This document shows, one piece after another, positions 25,277 to 32,579 of a stretch of DNA of 32,925 bases; the first letter of the stretch is position 1; each line of letters starts with the position of its first letter. Origin of the DNA: an uncultured Eubacteriales bacterium (GTDB taxonomy: Bacteria > Bacillota > Clostridia > Oscillospirales > CAG-272); contig CAKTAA010000019.1 in NCBI GenBank assembly GCA_934526185.1, positions 1 through 32,925 on the forward strand. Reading direction: 5' to 3'. The notes below the pieces were generated by a model, which searched no databases, was not told the origin of the DNA, and worked only from the letters and a program-made list of their open reading frames with translations. A program made the position numbers and the translations under genes.

Positions 25277-25630
25277 TCAGGTAACGGTTTCACTCAGAAC
25301 AACCATTACCTTTTTCTTTTGTTTCCGGCAGTTTTCGATGACAAACCTCGTTCCTTTTGAGCTTCCGTCCCAAAAAGCAATCACGCAGTCGGCATAGGCG
25401 ATAATTTGCAGGTTGCGCTTCAGAGGAGCGCTCCTGCCATATTTTTCATATTTCGGCAGAAATTCAGTCAGCATGATGCCCATGGCATGTGCATATTCCC
25501 GTGCGCAGGAATCAATTCCCTTTGCTCCTCCGGAAACGATCTCCGTTGTGCCGTCCGGCAGATATTTCCCTAAATCCTTAATGATTAAATTTCTTGTACC
25601 TATAATTGCTACTTTCACTTTAAATCTCAT
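25277..25630 (-). CDS. SLOG-family protein (YspA/YpsA-related, DUF2493-like)
   Basis: This 117-residue single-domain protein has a Rossmann-like SLOG fold related to DprA, YpsA and LOG enzymes. It opens with KVAIIGTRNLI, continues with IVSGGAKGIDSCAREYAHAMG (phosphate-binding GG.GID), then FLPKYEKYGRSAPLKRN and YADCVIAFWDGSSKGTRFVIE. These motifs bind nucleotides or NAD-derived ligands; members occur in phages, mobile DNA and defence contexts. ATG 25630 has no good ribosome binding site; GTG 25618 is in frame and would start at VKVAIIG. It is divergent from a small RHH regulator gene across a palindrome-rich spacer. Function is unknown. Confidence 0.8.
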   Translation of the reverse strand: MRFKVKVAIIGTRNLIIKDLGKYLPDGTTEIVSGGAKGIDSCAREYAHAMGIMLTEFLPKYEKYGRSAPLKRNLQIIAYADCVIAFWDGSSKGTRFVIENCRKQKKKVMVVLSETVT

Positions 25631-25644
25631 ACTATCTGTAAATT

Positions 25645-25706
25645 AAGTATACTTATTACAAGTATACTTATAACATTATACCACATATTAATCTTAAAAT
25701 ATACTT
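25645..25706. promoter_or_regulatory. Tandem palindromic operators between SLOG and RHH genes
   Basis: AAGTATACTT occurs perfectly at 25645-25654 and 25660-25669, 15 bp apart, and as AAATATACTT at 25697-25706 inside a larger inverted repeat (ATCTTAAA at 25691 with TTTAAGAT at 25709). TATAAT for the SLOG gene lies on the minus strand at 25680-25675, so the two perfect copies fall at or just after its start of transcription. The third overlaps a possible -10 (TATACT) for the RHH gene. Repeated short palindromes are typical RHH-protein operators. Confidence 0.6.
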
Positions 25707-25732
25707 AATTTAAGATTTTATGGTGATTATAG

Positions 25733-25927
25733 ATGAGAAACAAGAAAAATAAGCATTTAGGTATTGAAATTGATCCAGAACTGCATTATAAATTACACTA
25801 TATTTCAAAGTTTGAAGGACGTTCTGCCAATGGACAAATTTTATATTTAATTCGCAAATGTATCAAAGAATTCGAAGAAAATGATGGTAAAATTATAGTT
25901 CCGGAAGAAAATGCCGAACACAAATAA
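25733..25927 (+). CDS. Small Arc-type ribbon-helix-helix regulator
   Basis: The 64-residue protein reads HLGIEIDPELHYKLHYISKFEGRSANGQILYLIRKCIKEFE. The beta strand GIEID, the P-E-L helix start and the S-A-N-x-Q-I-L turn are the Arc/CopG pattern, with helix B entering the recognition dimer. A short charged C-terminal tail follows. Such dimers bind short palindromes as tandem pairs, and the spacer upstream contains three AAGTATACTT-type sites. I infer that it represses itself and the divergent SLOG gene. GGTGATT is a modest ribosome binding site before ATG 25733. Confidence 0.75.
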   Translation: MRNKKNKHLGIEIDPELHYKLHYISKFEGRSANGQILYLIRKCIKEFEENDGKIIVPEENAEHK

Positions 25928-26062
25928 TATATCCGTCTCTTTTAACTCGATATAAAATAAACATGAAATCAATGTATAAGGGTTATGTTATATCTATAAG
26001 GAGATTACCCATCCACATTGACGATAAATGCTGGACAAGCCACATGCTGCGGCGGATTACGA

Positions 26063-26086
26063 AGGGCGCTCCGCGCGGAGCGCCCT
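26063..26086. repeat. 24-bp perfect GC palindrome
   Basis: A self-complementary sequence with core GCGCTCCGCGCGGAGCGC lies in a 320-bp stretch (25928-26248) that has no gene I can support. It would form a 10-bp stem with a CGCG loop. No T-run follows, so it is not a normal terminator. Confidence 0.6.
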
Positions 26087-26145
26087 GTATATCAACATTA
26101 CGGAGATTCTGCTGTCATACAAAATTTAACGAAATACTTACAAAG

Positions 26146-26180
26146 AAAAAAGCGGGACAAATCTTCTGTCCCGCTTTTTT
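26146..26180. terminator. Bidirectional terminator between RHH and DUF3021 genes
   Basis: AAAAAAGCGGGAC (26146-26158) pairs perfectly with GTCCCGCTTTTTT (26168-26180) around a 9-nt loop, giving A- and T-runs on both sides. It ends the rightward RHH transcript and the leftward LytTR-DUF3021 operon. Confidence 0.85.
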
Positions 26181-26248
26181 CTTGGGTATGCATAATTTTT
26201 AAGGAGAAAATACTTCTATATAAAGGGAATTGCTTTCGCCGTCGGAGG

Positions 26249-26737
26249 TTATTCCGTTTCGGCGTCGGCTAATTCACCGGTGCTGTCGCCAATTACGTTA
26301 TTCATCTGTGACAGTCTGCGGTTCATTTCGCGCACATTTCTCATATATATGCGGTCGATAATAACATTGCTTATCACAATCGCTGCAAGTCCAAAAACAA
26401 AGGATATCACTGCGAGAACCGGCAGACTGAATCCGCCCCCCAGCACAAATTTACCTACAACTACCACAACAAAAGCATTGATAACTGCGCAAATTATGCG
26501 ATTCCGCCAGATAACATTGCGTTTCAGATGATGACCGGAAATGGGAAAATATTTATGATAAATCAGTTCTGTAGCCAGACTGACAATCAAACCGGTCAGC
26601 ACCAGACTCCAAAGCACGGATATATCGATTAGGCGATATCCCAGCATCATATATTCAGCCAGAAGCACGATAACCCCAACCGCCATTACTACGCAGAAAG
26701 TTATAAATACTCGATATCCTAATTTTTGTTCGCTCAT
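26249..26737 (-). CDS. DUF3021-like membrane protein paired with LytTR regulator
   Basis: The 162-residue protein has four hydrophobic spans (about residues 9-30, 39-57, 79-97, 103-128) and a charged C-terminal tail, as in the DUF3021 family. In Firmicutes such proteins are encoded directly after a LytTR-domain regulator, and in the HdrRM and BrsRM systems of Streptococcus mutans a membrane partner restrains the regulator. Here the gene begins 14 bp after the LytTR stop, with a GGAGGTG-type ribosome binding site. I infer that it is the inhibitor or sensor of the regulator. The ligand is unknown. Confidence 0.82.
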   Translation of the reverse strand: MSEQKLGYRVFITFCVVMAVGVIVLLAEYMMLGYRLIDISVLWSLVLTGLIVSLATELIYHKYFPISGHHLKRNVIWRNRIICAVINAFVVVVVGKFVLGGGFSLPVLAVISFVFGLAAIVISNVIIDRIYMRNVREMNRRLSQMNNVIGDSTGELADAETE

Positions 26738-26751
26738 TTCCCAACACCTCC

Positions 26752-27189
26752 TTACATTCCGAGAGCTTCCTTGAGTGCGGGAATATACATCCGGGTGATT
26801 ACCACTTTTTGACCATTTTTCATGACAGCCATCATCCTGCCGTTGAACAGCGGCTCCAGATAATCGACTCTCCGAAGGTTGATAATAGTATAGCGGCTCA
26901 CGCGCAGAAAATGGGAATTACGGAATTTTTCTTCTATTTCATACAGCTTCAGCGGCGTTTCATATTTTGCATCCGCTGTGTATATGGATACCTTATTGTC
27001 CTGAGAATCAAATGCAAAGATATCTTCCGGCTTGAGAATAAACGTTCGGTTGTCCTTTTTTCCGATTACCGTGTTGGCGAACAGCCGGACTGTCGAAATC
27101 AGTTTTTCCACTTCGTCGTCTATTTCGCTGCAGCGGATAATGATCTCTGTTTCGGAATATGCGGAAGATTGCTCAATTTTGATCTTCAT
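26752..27189 (-). CDS. LytTR-family DNA-binding regulator
   Basis: After a short N-terminal region (MKIKIEQSSAYSETEIIIRC) the protein has a LytTR DNA-binding domain: FILKPEDIFAFDSQDNKVSIYTADAKYETPLKLYEIEEKF, then FLRVSRYTIINLRRVDYLEP, the standard HxR/SRYxINL.VD..EP motif, and a GRMMAVMKNGQKVVITRMYIPALKE end. There is no receiver domain, so it is a stand-alone LytTR regulator of about 145 residues. AGGGGG 7-9 nt before ATG 27189 decides the start over upstream codons at 27228. Three 21-bp-phased repeats lie just upstream of its promoter, so positive autoregulation is likely. Confidence 0.9.
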   Translation of the reverse strand: MKIKIEQSSAYSETEIIIRCSEIDDEVEKLISTVRLFANTVIGKKDNRTFILKPEDIFAFDSQDNKVSIYTADAKYETPLKLYEIEEKFRNSHFLRVSRYTIINLRRVDYLEPLFNGRMMAVMKNGQKVVITRMYIPALKEALGM

Positions 27190-27219
27190 CCGCTTTCCCC
27201 CTCTTCCTCCACTGGTTCT

Positions 27220-27248
27220 ATCATACACGATTTTTCCGTGAATATCAA
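27220..27248 (-). promoter_or_regulatory. Promoter of the LytTR-DUF3021 operon
   Basis: On the minus strand TTGATA (27248-27243), 17 bp and TATGAT (27225-27220) each match consensus at 5 of 6 positions and lie about 30 bp before the ATG at 27189. Confidence 0.75.
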
Positions 27249-27259
27249 TACTTTTACGG

Positions 27260-27309
27260 TAAAATGCGATATTATCCTTTTAAAATGCTATTATCAGCCG
27301 GTGAAATGC
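27260..27309. promoter_or_regulatory. Three direct repeats with 21-bp phasing, probable LytTR operator
   Basis: TAAAATGC at 27260-27267 and 27281-27288 and TGAAATGC at 27302-27309 recur every 21 bp, two helical turns. Copies 1 and 3 share the longer CGGTRAAATGC. LytTR proteins typically bind two ~9-bp repeats on one DNA face with this spacing. The nearest repeat is 11 bp upstream of the -35 box. The rest of the gap to the flavin reductase start (27310-27596) holds no gene that I can support. Confidence 0.65.
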
Positions 27310-27596
27310 ATCAGATACATACTGTCCCCTGCGCTCGGCCTGCTTTTTGCGGCTCATAATCATGAGAATCAATCGGTTGTAAATCAGCCGATGATATGTT
27401 ATAATTGGACATATCCTTTGTCAGCGAAGAACGGTGCGTTCTCCTGTTAAGTTTTAATACCGGCAACTCCGGTGCATTGGTGTCTGCCGCAACATTATAT
27501 TATCATATGAAACCGCTCTCCGCAAGTATTCTATACAGAATTTCTGCAAATGATGTATCCCCATACCTTGTTTTGTTCCGTAAGAAAGGAGTTCAG

Positions 27597-28217
27597 ATGA
27601 AAACAATATGGAAGGGCGGAGCTCTGCTCGCACCCGTTCCTCCTGTTATGGTAAGCTGCGGCACCATGACTTCTGCTAATATCATAACAGTCGCATGGAC
27701 CGGTATCGTTAACACGCACCCACCCAAAACCTATATTTCACTGCGAAAATCTCGTTATTCCTATCCCATCATCAAAGAAAGCGGAGAATTTGTCATCAAT
27801 CTGACCACTGCGGAAATGATAAAGCATGCTGATTTCTGCGGTATACACACCGGCCGTAAGGTAGACAAATTTACTCGCTGTCATTTTGATAAAATACCAG
27901 CGTCTTCCGTTTCCTGCCCCATGATCGCTCAGAGTCCACTACATCTGGAATGTAAAGTGGATCAAATTCTGACGCTCGGCTCGCATGACATGCTCCTCGC
28001 TGATATCGTTGCTGTTCAGGTCGATAACTCTCTTCTGGACAAAACTGGTCGGCTGCATCTGGAACGCGCAGGACTTGCTGCATTCGCACACGGCCAGTAC
28101 TATTCGCTTGGCAAAAGCATCGGCACCTTCGGCTTTTCCGTCAAGAAACCGAAGCAAACAAACCGTCCTATACAATCTCAACATGCAGAGCCCAATGCGA
28201 AACAATTCAACAAATGA
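27597..28217 (+). CDS. Flavin reductase family protein (FMN-binding split barrel)
   Basis: This 206-residue protein fits the flavin reductase-like split-barrel family: ALLAPVPPVMVSCGTMTSANIITVAWTGIVNTHPP (FMN-binding strand region), SLRKSRYSYPIIKESGEFVINL, a CGIHTGRKVDKF segment and a GKSIGTFGFSVKKP end. Such proteins bind FMN and either reduce free flavin with NAD(P)H or use it in reductive reactions; the substrate is not evident. The frame is open back to 27405, but AAAGGAG 6 nt before ATG 27597 and the start of family similarity fix the start here. It is divergent from the LytTR gene and could share its operator. Confidence 0.88.
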   Translation: MKTIWKGGALLAPVPPVMVSCGTMTSANIITVAWTGIVNTHPPKTYISLRKSRYSYPIIKESGEFVINLTTAEMIKHADFCGIHTGRKVDKFTRCHFDKIPASSVSCPMIAQSPLHLECKVDQILTLGSHDMLLADIVAVQVDNSLLDKTGRLHLERAGLAAFAHGQYYSLGKSIGTFGFSVKKPKQTNRPIQSQHAEPNAKQFNK

Positions 28218-28224
28218 TATATAA

Positions 28225-28259
28225 CGGGAGACTCTGAAGCAATGCTTCAGAGTCTCCCG
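28225..28259 (+). terminator. Perfect 16-bp hairpin after the flavin reductase gene
   Basis: CGGGAGACTCTGAAGC pairs perfectly with its complement around AAT, 7 nt after the stop. Neither side has a strong T-run, so it may act as a transcript-stabilising hairpin as much as a terminator. Confidence 0.6.
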
Positions 28260-28347
28260 CATTCACCTTGCTCATTCAGCCGGAACATCTGCCCCTAATA
28301 CAAATTTTCCAACCATTTTTCCATGTGAACAGTGTGGTGACATTTTT

Positions 28348-28376
28348 ATTGTATCATAAGTTTTTGAAAATTGCAA
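28348..28376 (-). promoter_or_regulatory. Orphan promoter-like sequence pointing left
   Basis: On the minus strand TTGCAA (28376-28371), 17 bp and TACAAT (28353-28348). A transcript from here would be about 115 nt and run into the 28225-28259 hairpin. It could encode a 23-codon frame (MSPHCSHGKMVGKF...) or be a small RNA. No annotated gene needs this promoter. Confidence 0.3.
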
Positions 28377-28660
28377 TAGCTTTTTTGAATTTTATATAAA
28401 TTTTTTATCTTTTTAATTCATTATTATGCTATTAATCTGTCGATTCACTCCAGAATATGCCGAAATAATGACAATTCCGCTGGTATTATGAAATTTATTA
28501 TAAGGTAAAATATGTTTCCAATTATTACCATTACCATAGATTTACACTTATTACCGAGCACTCTAAAGTTAAAATAATGTCATGCAATACTGAAAAAGCA
28601 ACTCTTGATACAATAAATTGATCACATCTTAAAAATGATTCCGTAATGAAATTAAACTTT
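28377..28660. other. AT-rich non-coding stretch
   Basis: Roughly 280 bp, very AT-rich, no frame with a ribosome binding site and no recognisable product. It leads to an orphan rightward terminator at 28661. Confidence 0.4.
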
Positions 28661-28690
28661 GGCAAGCCGTGAGATTTCTCGCGGCTTGCC
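28661..28690 (+). terminator. Strong terminator without an obvious upstream gene
   Basis: GGCAAGCCGTGAG pairs with CTCGCGGCTTGCC (13 bp, one T-G pair) around ATTT and is followed by TTGTTTT. The nearest rightward gene is flavin reductase, 440 bp upstream, which already has its own hairpin. Confidence 0.65.
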
Positions 28691-29067
28691 TTGTTTTAGC
28701 ATTTCAATAAAAGCAAAGCATATGTGCTTTAAAAATGAATGATACGTTATAATACATCTTTATTTGAAAAACTAATATCGATATATCAAAGTTTATATTC
28801 ATTTTTTAGACATAAATTTTATTTAACAATATATATATATTACGTCATTTTTATAATTTATACATTTTTTAAGGTCATATTGCCATTAAAATTTCAATCG
28901 TATTGAAGGCCCGCCGGCAATTCACAGATTGTTCACTGTTCGTATGCACAAATAAAAAGTCAGAATGTATTACCTTATCATGACAGCGATCATCTTTACA
29001 CGCTCGGCAGTGCATTAAAACTTTTATTGAAATGCTAACATTGCTTTCCATTTCGGGCATAACTTAT
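28691..29067. other. AT-rich non-coding stretch
   Basis: No gene is supported here. A 61-codon minus frame at 28875-29060 with two Cys pairs has no ribosome binding site and ends in low-complexity DNA. Confidence 0.35.
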
Positions 29068-29091
29068 AAAACGCATTCTTTCATGCGTTTT
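29068..29091 (-). terminator. Terminator of the first XRE gene
   Basis: AAAACGCAT and ATGCGTTTT form a 9-bp stem 26 nt after the XRE stop, followed on the minus strand by ATAAGTT. Confidence 0.5.
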
Positions 29092-29116
29092 TAATCAAAC
29101 CCCTAAACAAATGAAA

Positions 29117-29380
29117 TTACATCTTTAATCCACCGTCGCCTTCGTCGCCCTTCGTTCCCACCTTCAGCTTGGGGTAAGGCAGCTTTTCATCGGTCCTTCC
29201 CAACAAATAATCTGTACTTGTGTTATAAATATCTGCTAAGCTGTTGAGAATCTGCAATGGAATATTTAACTTTCCGCGCTCATAATCCGAATATGTAGTT
29301 TGGTGGATATGAAGTTTGTCTGCCAACTCCTTTTGTCTTATATCATTATCTTCTCTTAAATCTTTTATCCGTTTGTACAT
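29117..29380 (-). CDS. XRE-family HTH regulator (copy 1)
   Basis: The 87-residue protein is a single XRE/Cro helix-turn-helix domain: IKDLREDNDIRQKELADKLHIHQTTYSDYERGKLNIPLQIL, ending STDYLLGRTDEKLPYP and a short Lys/Gly/Asp tail. It is a clear paralogue of the gene at 29713. AGAGGGGAGG precedes ATG 29380. Such small XRE proteins are often repressors of adjacent genes or of mobile elements. Targets are unknown. Confidence 0.85.
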   Translation of the reverse strand: MYKRIKDLREDNDIRQKELADKLHIHQTTYSDYERGKLNIPLQILNSLADIYNTSTDYLLGRTDEKLPYPKLKVGTKGDEGDGGLKM

Positions 29381-29712
29381 ATTTCCTCCCCTCTATTTCT
29401 TATTATGCGACAAACCAATTACTTCCATTTCATTTTATGACAAATTGCCATAAAAATGGTTATACTGTGTTTTTGTCTCTTATATTTGGATTATTTATTG
29501 CATATAAACTTTAAGTTTTGTATCAAATAAGAAATCGTTTTAGCATTAATTAACATTTTTTACCATTTAAGAGCATAAATTTGCTCCTTGATTGTACAAA
29601 AAACTTACTTTATGAATCATCTCTCTTGGTGCTTTCAATCAATAAAGCCTGTCAATGTTTACAAAGAATAACAAATTTATACATCCGTTTGAATGCCTTT
29701 AAATACTTAATC
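29381..29712. other. AT-rich spacer between the two XRE genes
   Basis: About 330 bp of AT-rich DNA. GCATAATAAG near 29401-29410 (minus strand) is shared with the promoter region of the second XRE gene and may be its -10. A TTGTCATAAAATG-type element near 29435 could be regulatory. No other gene is seen. Confidence 0.4.
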
Positions 29713-29967
29713 CTACATCTTCATTCCGCTGTCATTTCGATATCCCACTTTATTTTTAGGATAGGGTAGCCGGTCGTCCGTTCTATCCAACAAATAGTCC
29801 GTGCTTGTTTGAAACAAATCAGCCAGTGCCGTAAGCATCTGCAGTGGAATATTCAGCTTCCCCAGTTCATAGTCCGAATATGTGGTCTGATGAATATGCA
29901 GTATATCTGCTACCTCTTTTTGTGTCAGATCATGATCCTCACGCAAATCTTTAATTCTTTTATACAT
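29713..29967 (-). CDS. XRE-family HTH regulator (copy 2)
   Basis: This 84-residue paralogue of the 29117 gene reads IKDLREDHDLTQKEVADILHIHQTTYSDYELGKLNIPLQML and ends STDYLLDRTDDRLPYPK. The HTH recognition stretch HIHQTTYSDYE is unchanged between copies, so both may bind the same operator. Differences are in helix 1 and the C-terminal tail. AAGGAGG precedes ATG 29967. Confidence 0.88.
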   Translation of the reverse strand: MYKRIKDLREDHDLTQKEVADILHIHQTTYSDYELGKLNIPLQMLTALADLFQTSTDYLLDRTDDRLPYPKNKVGYRNDSGMKM

Positions 29968-30067
29968 TTTTATCCTCCTTGTACATTGCTTTATTCTCTG
30001 TAAATTACAGACGCAGCTTTTTCTGGATTTGTCATTTTTTTACATAATTTCACCTCCCTTTTACCTT

Positions 30068-30096
30068 ATTATGCTTTATACTCCTGATAACATCAA
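30068..30096 (-). promoter_or_regulatory. Promoter of XRE copy 2
   Basis: On the minus strand TTGATG (30096-30091), 17 bp and CATAAT (30073-30068), about 95 bp upstream of the ATG at 29967. Confidence 0.55.
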
Positions 30097-30097
30097 T

Positions 30098-30122
30098 GTT
30101 TTAAGGGTTATTGCCTTAAAAC
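30098..30122. promoter_or_regulatory. Inverted repeat abutting the XRE promoter
   Basis: GTTTTAAGG (30098-30106) and CCTTAAAAC (30114-30122) form a 9+7+9 inverted repeat directly upstream of the -35 box, a good size for an XRE dimer operator. Confidence 0.5.
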
Positions 30123-30265
30123 AGTCGACATTTTTATATTACTTTTAACTTTATACGAATATGTTCAATCAATTTCGACAAAATGCTGGTTATTTTAGCT
30201 TATCAGCAATTCTTTATATAGTAGTTATTATTAGATTTCCACTATATTTGGTATTTTTTAAATAA

Positions 30266-30305
30266 AATAAGGGATGTACTTCTTTTTAGAAATACATCCC
30301 TTATT
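30266..30305 (-). terminator. Terminator of the arginine operon
   Basis: AATAAGGGATGTA (30266-30278) pairs with TACATCCCTTATT (30293-30305). On the minus strand it is followed by TTATTTAAAAAA. A second nested hairpin (AAAATCAG/CTGATTTT at 30318-30368 enclosing GCGCC/GGCGC) lies between it and the argD stop. Confidence 0.75.
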
Positions 30306-30379
30306 CAATTTCTACATAAAATCAGAAAATCCCCACGCGCCGAAGGCGCATAGGGAACTCCTGATTTTCAAATCTGCTT

Positions 30380-31585
30380 TTATTTTTCCGTCATCCTCAA
30401 AACACGGCGTAGGATATCGAGTCCCTGCTCAATATCCGTATTTTCTATCGTCAGCGGCGGCAGTAGCCTCAGCGTATCCGTTCCCGCTGTCAAAATCAGC
30501 AGTCCTTCCTCGCAGCATGCCGTGAGTACTTTCCTTATATCTGCGGTAACTGCAATACCGATCATCAGTCCGCGGCCCCGAATCTCTTTCACGCATGGCA
30601 GATCCCATGTTTCGACAATTCCTCGGATTTTCTCGCCCTTGCTGACAACCTTCGTTAAAAAATCCTGAGAGCTCACCGTATCCCAAACATAGTTAGCACC
30701 GGCAGCAACGACTGGATTTCCTCCAAAGGTTGAACCGTGCATTCCCCTCCCCATGACATCGGCCAGTTTTTCACCGCAGAGGAAAGCTCCGACAGGCAAA
30801 CCGCCGCCAAGACCTTTAGCCAGCGTCAAAATATCCGGCTTCAGCCCAAGATATTGATGGTCAAACACACGGCCGGTCCGCCCCATTCCCGTCTGAACCT
30901 CATCAATTATCAGAAGAATTCCGCGCTCTCGGCAGAGGTCAGAGACGGCGCCGGCATAGGCGTCCGTCATGAGGTTGACGCCCCCCTCTCCCTGTATGGT
31001 TTCAATCATCAGGGCGCAGACATCCTCGCCAAGCGCTTTATCCAAAGCCTCAACATCATTTATCGGGGTATGCCGAAAGCCCGCAGCAAAGGGTGAAAAA
31101 TATTTATGGAATTCCTCTTGGCCCGTAGCTGTCAGTGTAGTCATTGTCCGGCCGTGAAACGAGTTTTTCAGCGTTACTATCACAGGCCGTTTCATCTCTC
31201 CAAAAGTATCGTTTGCATACTTTCTGGCAAGCTTCACCGCTCCCTCATTGGCCTCCGCGCCGGAATTTGCAAAGAATACCTTTTTAAGTCCGGAACCGCT
31301 GATCAGCTTTTCTGCTAAATTAGCGCACGGCTCAGAGGAATAATAATTTGAAATATGCTGATACGCATGTAGCTGCTCTGTCACAGCCCGTATCCATCCG
31401 GAATTGGAGTATCCGAGCGAATTCACGCCGATTCCGCTGGTAAAATCGATATATTCCCTGCCGTCCGCATCTGTCAGACGCGCGTTGCTCCCTTTTTGAG
31501 CCGCAACGGGCAGACGACCATATGTACCCATAATATAAGTCTGATCCTTCTGTATGATTTGCTCCGACCTTTTTGCTGTATTCAC
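30380..31585 (-). CDS. argD: Acetylornithine aminotransferase
   Basis: ArgD transfers the amino group of glutamate to N-acetylglutamate semialdehyde, using pyridoxal phosphate. The 401-residue class III aminotransferase shows FFANSGAEANEGAVKLAR, the LLIIDEVQTGMGRTG Asp that pairs with the cofactor nitrogen, and ILTLAKGLGGGLPVGA with the Schiff-base lysine near residue 257. The position next to argB and argJ separates it from ornithine or GABA aminotransferases. The start is GTG 31585 after AAGGCGGA. It is the last gene of a leftward argJ-argB-argD operon; the gap to argB is 57 bp. Confidence 0.93.
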   Translation of the reverse strand: MNTAKRSEQIIQKDQTYIMGTYGRLPVAAQKGSNARLTDADGREYIDFTSGIGVNSLGYSNSGWIRAVTEQLHAYQHISNYYSSEPCANLAEKLISGSGLKKVFFANSGAEANEGAVKLARKYANDTFGEMKRPVIVTLKNSFHGRTMTTLTATGQEEFHKYFSPFAAGFRHTPINDVEALDKALGEDVCALMIETIQGEGGVNLMTDAYAGAVSDLCRERGILLIIDEVQTGMGRTGRVFDHQYLGLKPDILTLAKGLGGGLPVGAFLCGEKLADVMGRGMHGSTFGGNPVVAAGANYVWDTVSSQDFLTKVVSKGEKIRGIVETWDLPCVKEIRGRGLMIGIAVTADIRKVLTACCEEGLLILTAGTDTLRLLPPLTIENTDIEQGLDILRRVLRMTEK

Positions 31586-31642
31586 AGTTTTTTCCGCCTT
31601 TCCCTGATAATTTGCAGCCTCATATAAGCACTGTCCTCTTTT

Positions 31643-32512
31643 TTACCCGTTGACAAACATAGTGCCGATACCTTCGTTTGTAAACATCTCGATTAAAAGG
31701 GAATGCAGAATCCGTCCGTCAATGATATGGGTGTGCGCGATTCCGCCCTTTACCGCCTGCACACAGCACCCTACCTTTGGTATCATACCGCCGGAGATAA
31801 TGCCGGACTCAATAAGTCCGGGCACCTCGCTTATGCGTACCACAGGAATCAGTGTTCCCTCGTCCTTGACATCGTACATCAGACCGCGTATATCTGTCAG
31901 CAACGTCAGGTTTGTCGCACCGAGCGCAACGGCAATTTCCGCTGCTGCCGTATCCGCGTTGATATTATACACCGGATTGTCGTCAACGCCAAGCGCAACT
32001 GTCGATACCACAGGGATGTACCCTTTTTCAATCGCATCCTTCACCACAGAGACGTCAATATCCACAATTTGTCCTACATTTCCGTACTCAACATTGCCGT
32101 CATATAACTTTTTCGCTTTGATCAGCCCGCCGTCAATTCCGCACAAACCGATCGCCCTGCCGCCGATTCCCATGATATGGTTGACGAGATCTTTATTGGT
32201 TTTTCCGGCCAAAACCATCTGCACAACCTCCATCGTCTCGTCGTCTGTATACCTGAGGCCGTTTATGAACTTGCTCTCCTTGCCGAGCTTATCCAGCATA
32301 CTGCTGATCTCAGGACCGCCGCCGTGAACCAGCACCGCGTGAATCCCTACAGCCGCCAAAAGTACGAGATCCTGTATGACCGCCTCCTTTAAGCCTTCGT
32401 TCTGCATTGCATTACCGCCGTATTTTACAACAATCGTCCTGCCGGCATATTTTTGGATGTATGGCAGCGCTTCCGTCAGAACCCGCGCCTTGTCATAATT
32501 CGATACAAACAT
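31643..32512 (-). CDS. argB: Acetylglutamate kinase
   Basis: ArgB phosphorylates N-acetylglutamate in the second step of arginine synthesis. The amino-acid-kinase fold is clear: TIVVKYGGNAM near residue 26-36 (ATP-binding lysine), LVHGGGPEISSML, NINADTAAAEIAVALGATNLTLLTDIRG and SGGMIPKVGCCVQAV. The frame extends to 32617, but GAGGAG 8 nt before ATG 32512 gives 289 residues, the usual size. The gap to argJ is 67 bp. Confidence 0.95.
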   Translation of the reverse strand: MFVSNYDKARVLTEALPYIQKYAGRTIVVKYGGNAMQNEGLKEAVIQDLVLLAAVGIHAVLVHGGGPEISSMLDKLGKESKFINGLRYTDDETMEVVQMVLAGKTNKDLVNHIMGIGGRAIGLCGIDGGLIKAKKLYDGNVEYGNVGQIVDIDVSVVKDAIEKGYIPVVSTVALGVDDNPVYNINADTAAAEIAVALGATNLTLLTDIRGLMYDVKDEGTLIPVVRISEVPGLIESGIISGGMIPKVGCCVQAVKGGIAHTHIIDGRILHSLLIEMFTNEGIGTMFVNG

Positions 32513-32579
32513 AATCGCTCTCCTCTTCTGTCGATTTACGGGATTTTCTCCCGCTGTCGCTTTTATCTGCTGTCGTTTC

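Noticed and set aside
26018..26272. Frames between RHH and DUF3021 genes, including one reading DYEGRSARSALYI that recalls the RHH protein's FEGRSANGQILYL
   Set aside because: The likeness is short and the GRSARSA part is explained by the GC palindrome at 26063-26086. The frames have no ribosome binding site and cross the terminator at 26146-26180.
28875..29060. 61-codon leftward frame with Cys pairs after the first XRE gene
   Set aside because: It has no ribosome binding site, overlaps the likely XRE terminator region and ends in low-complexity AT-rich DNA.
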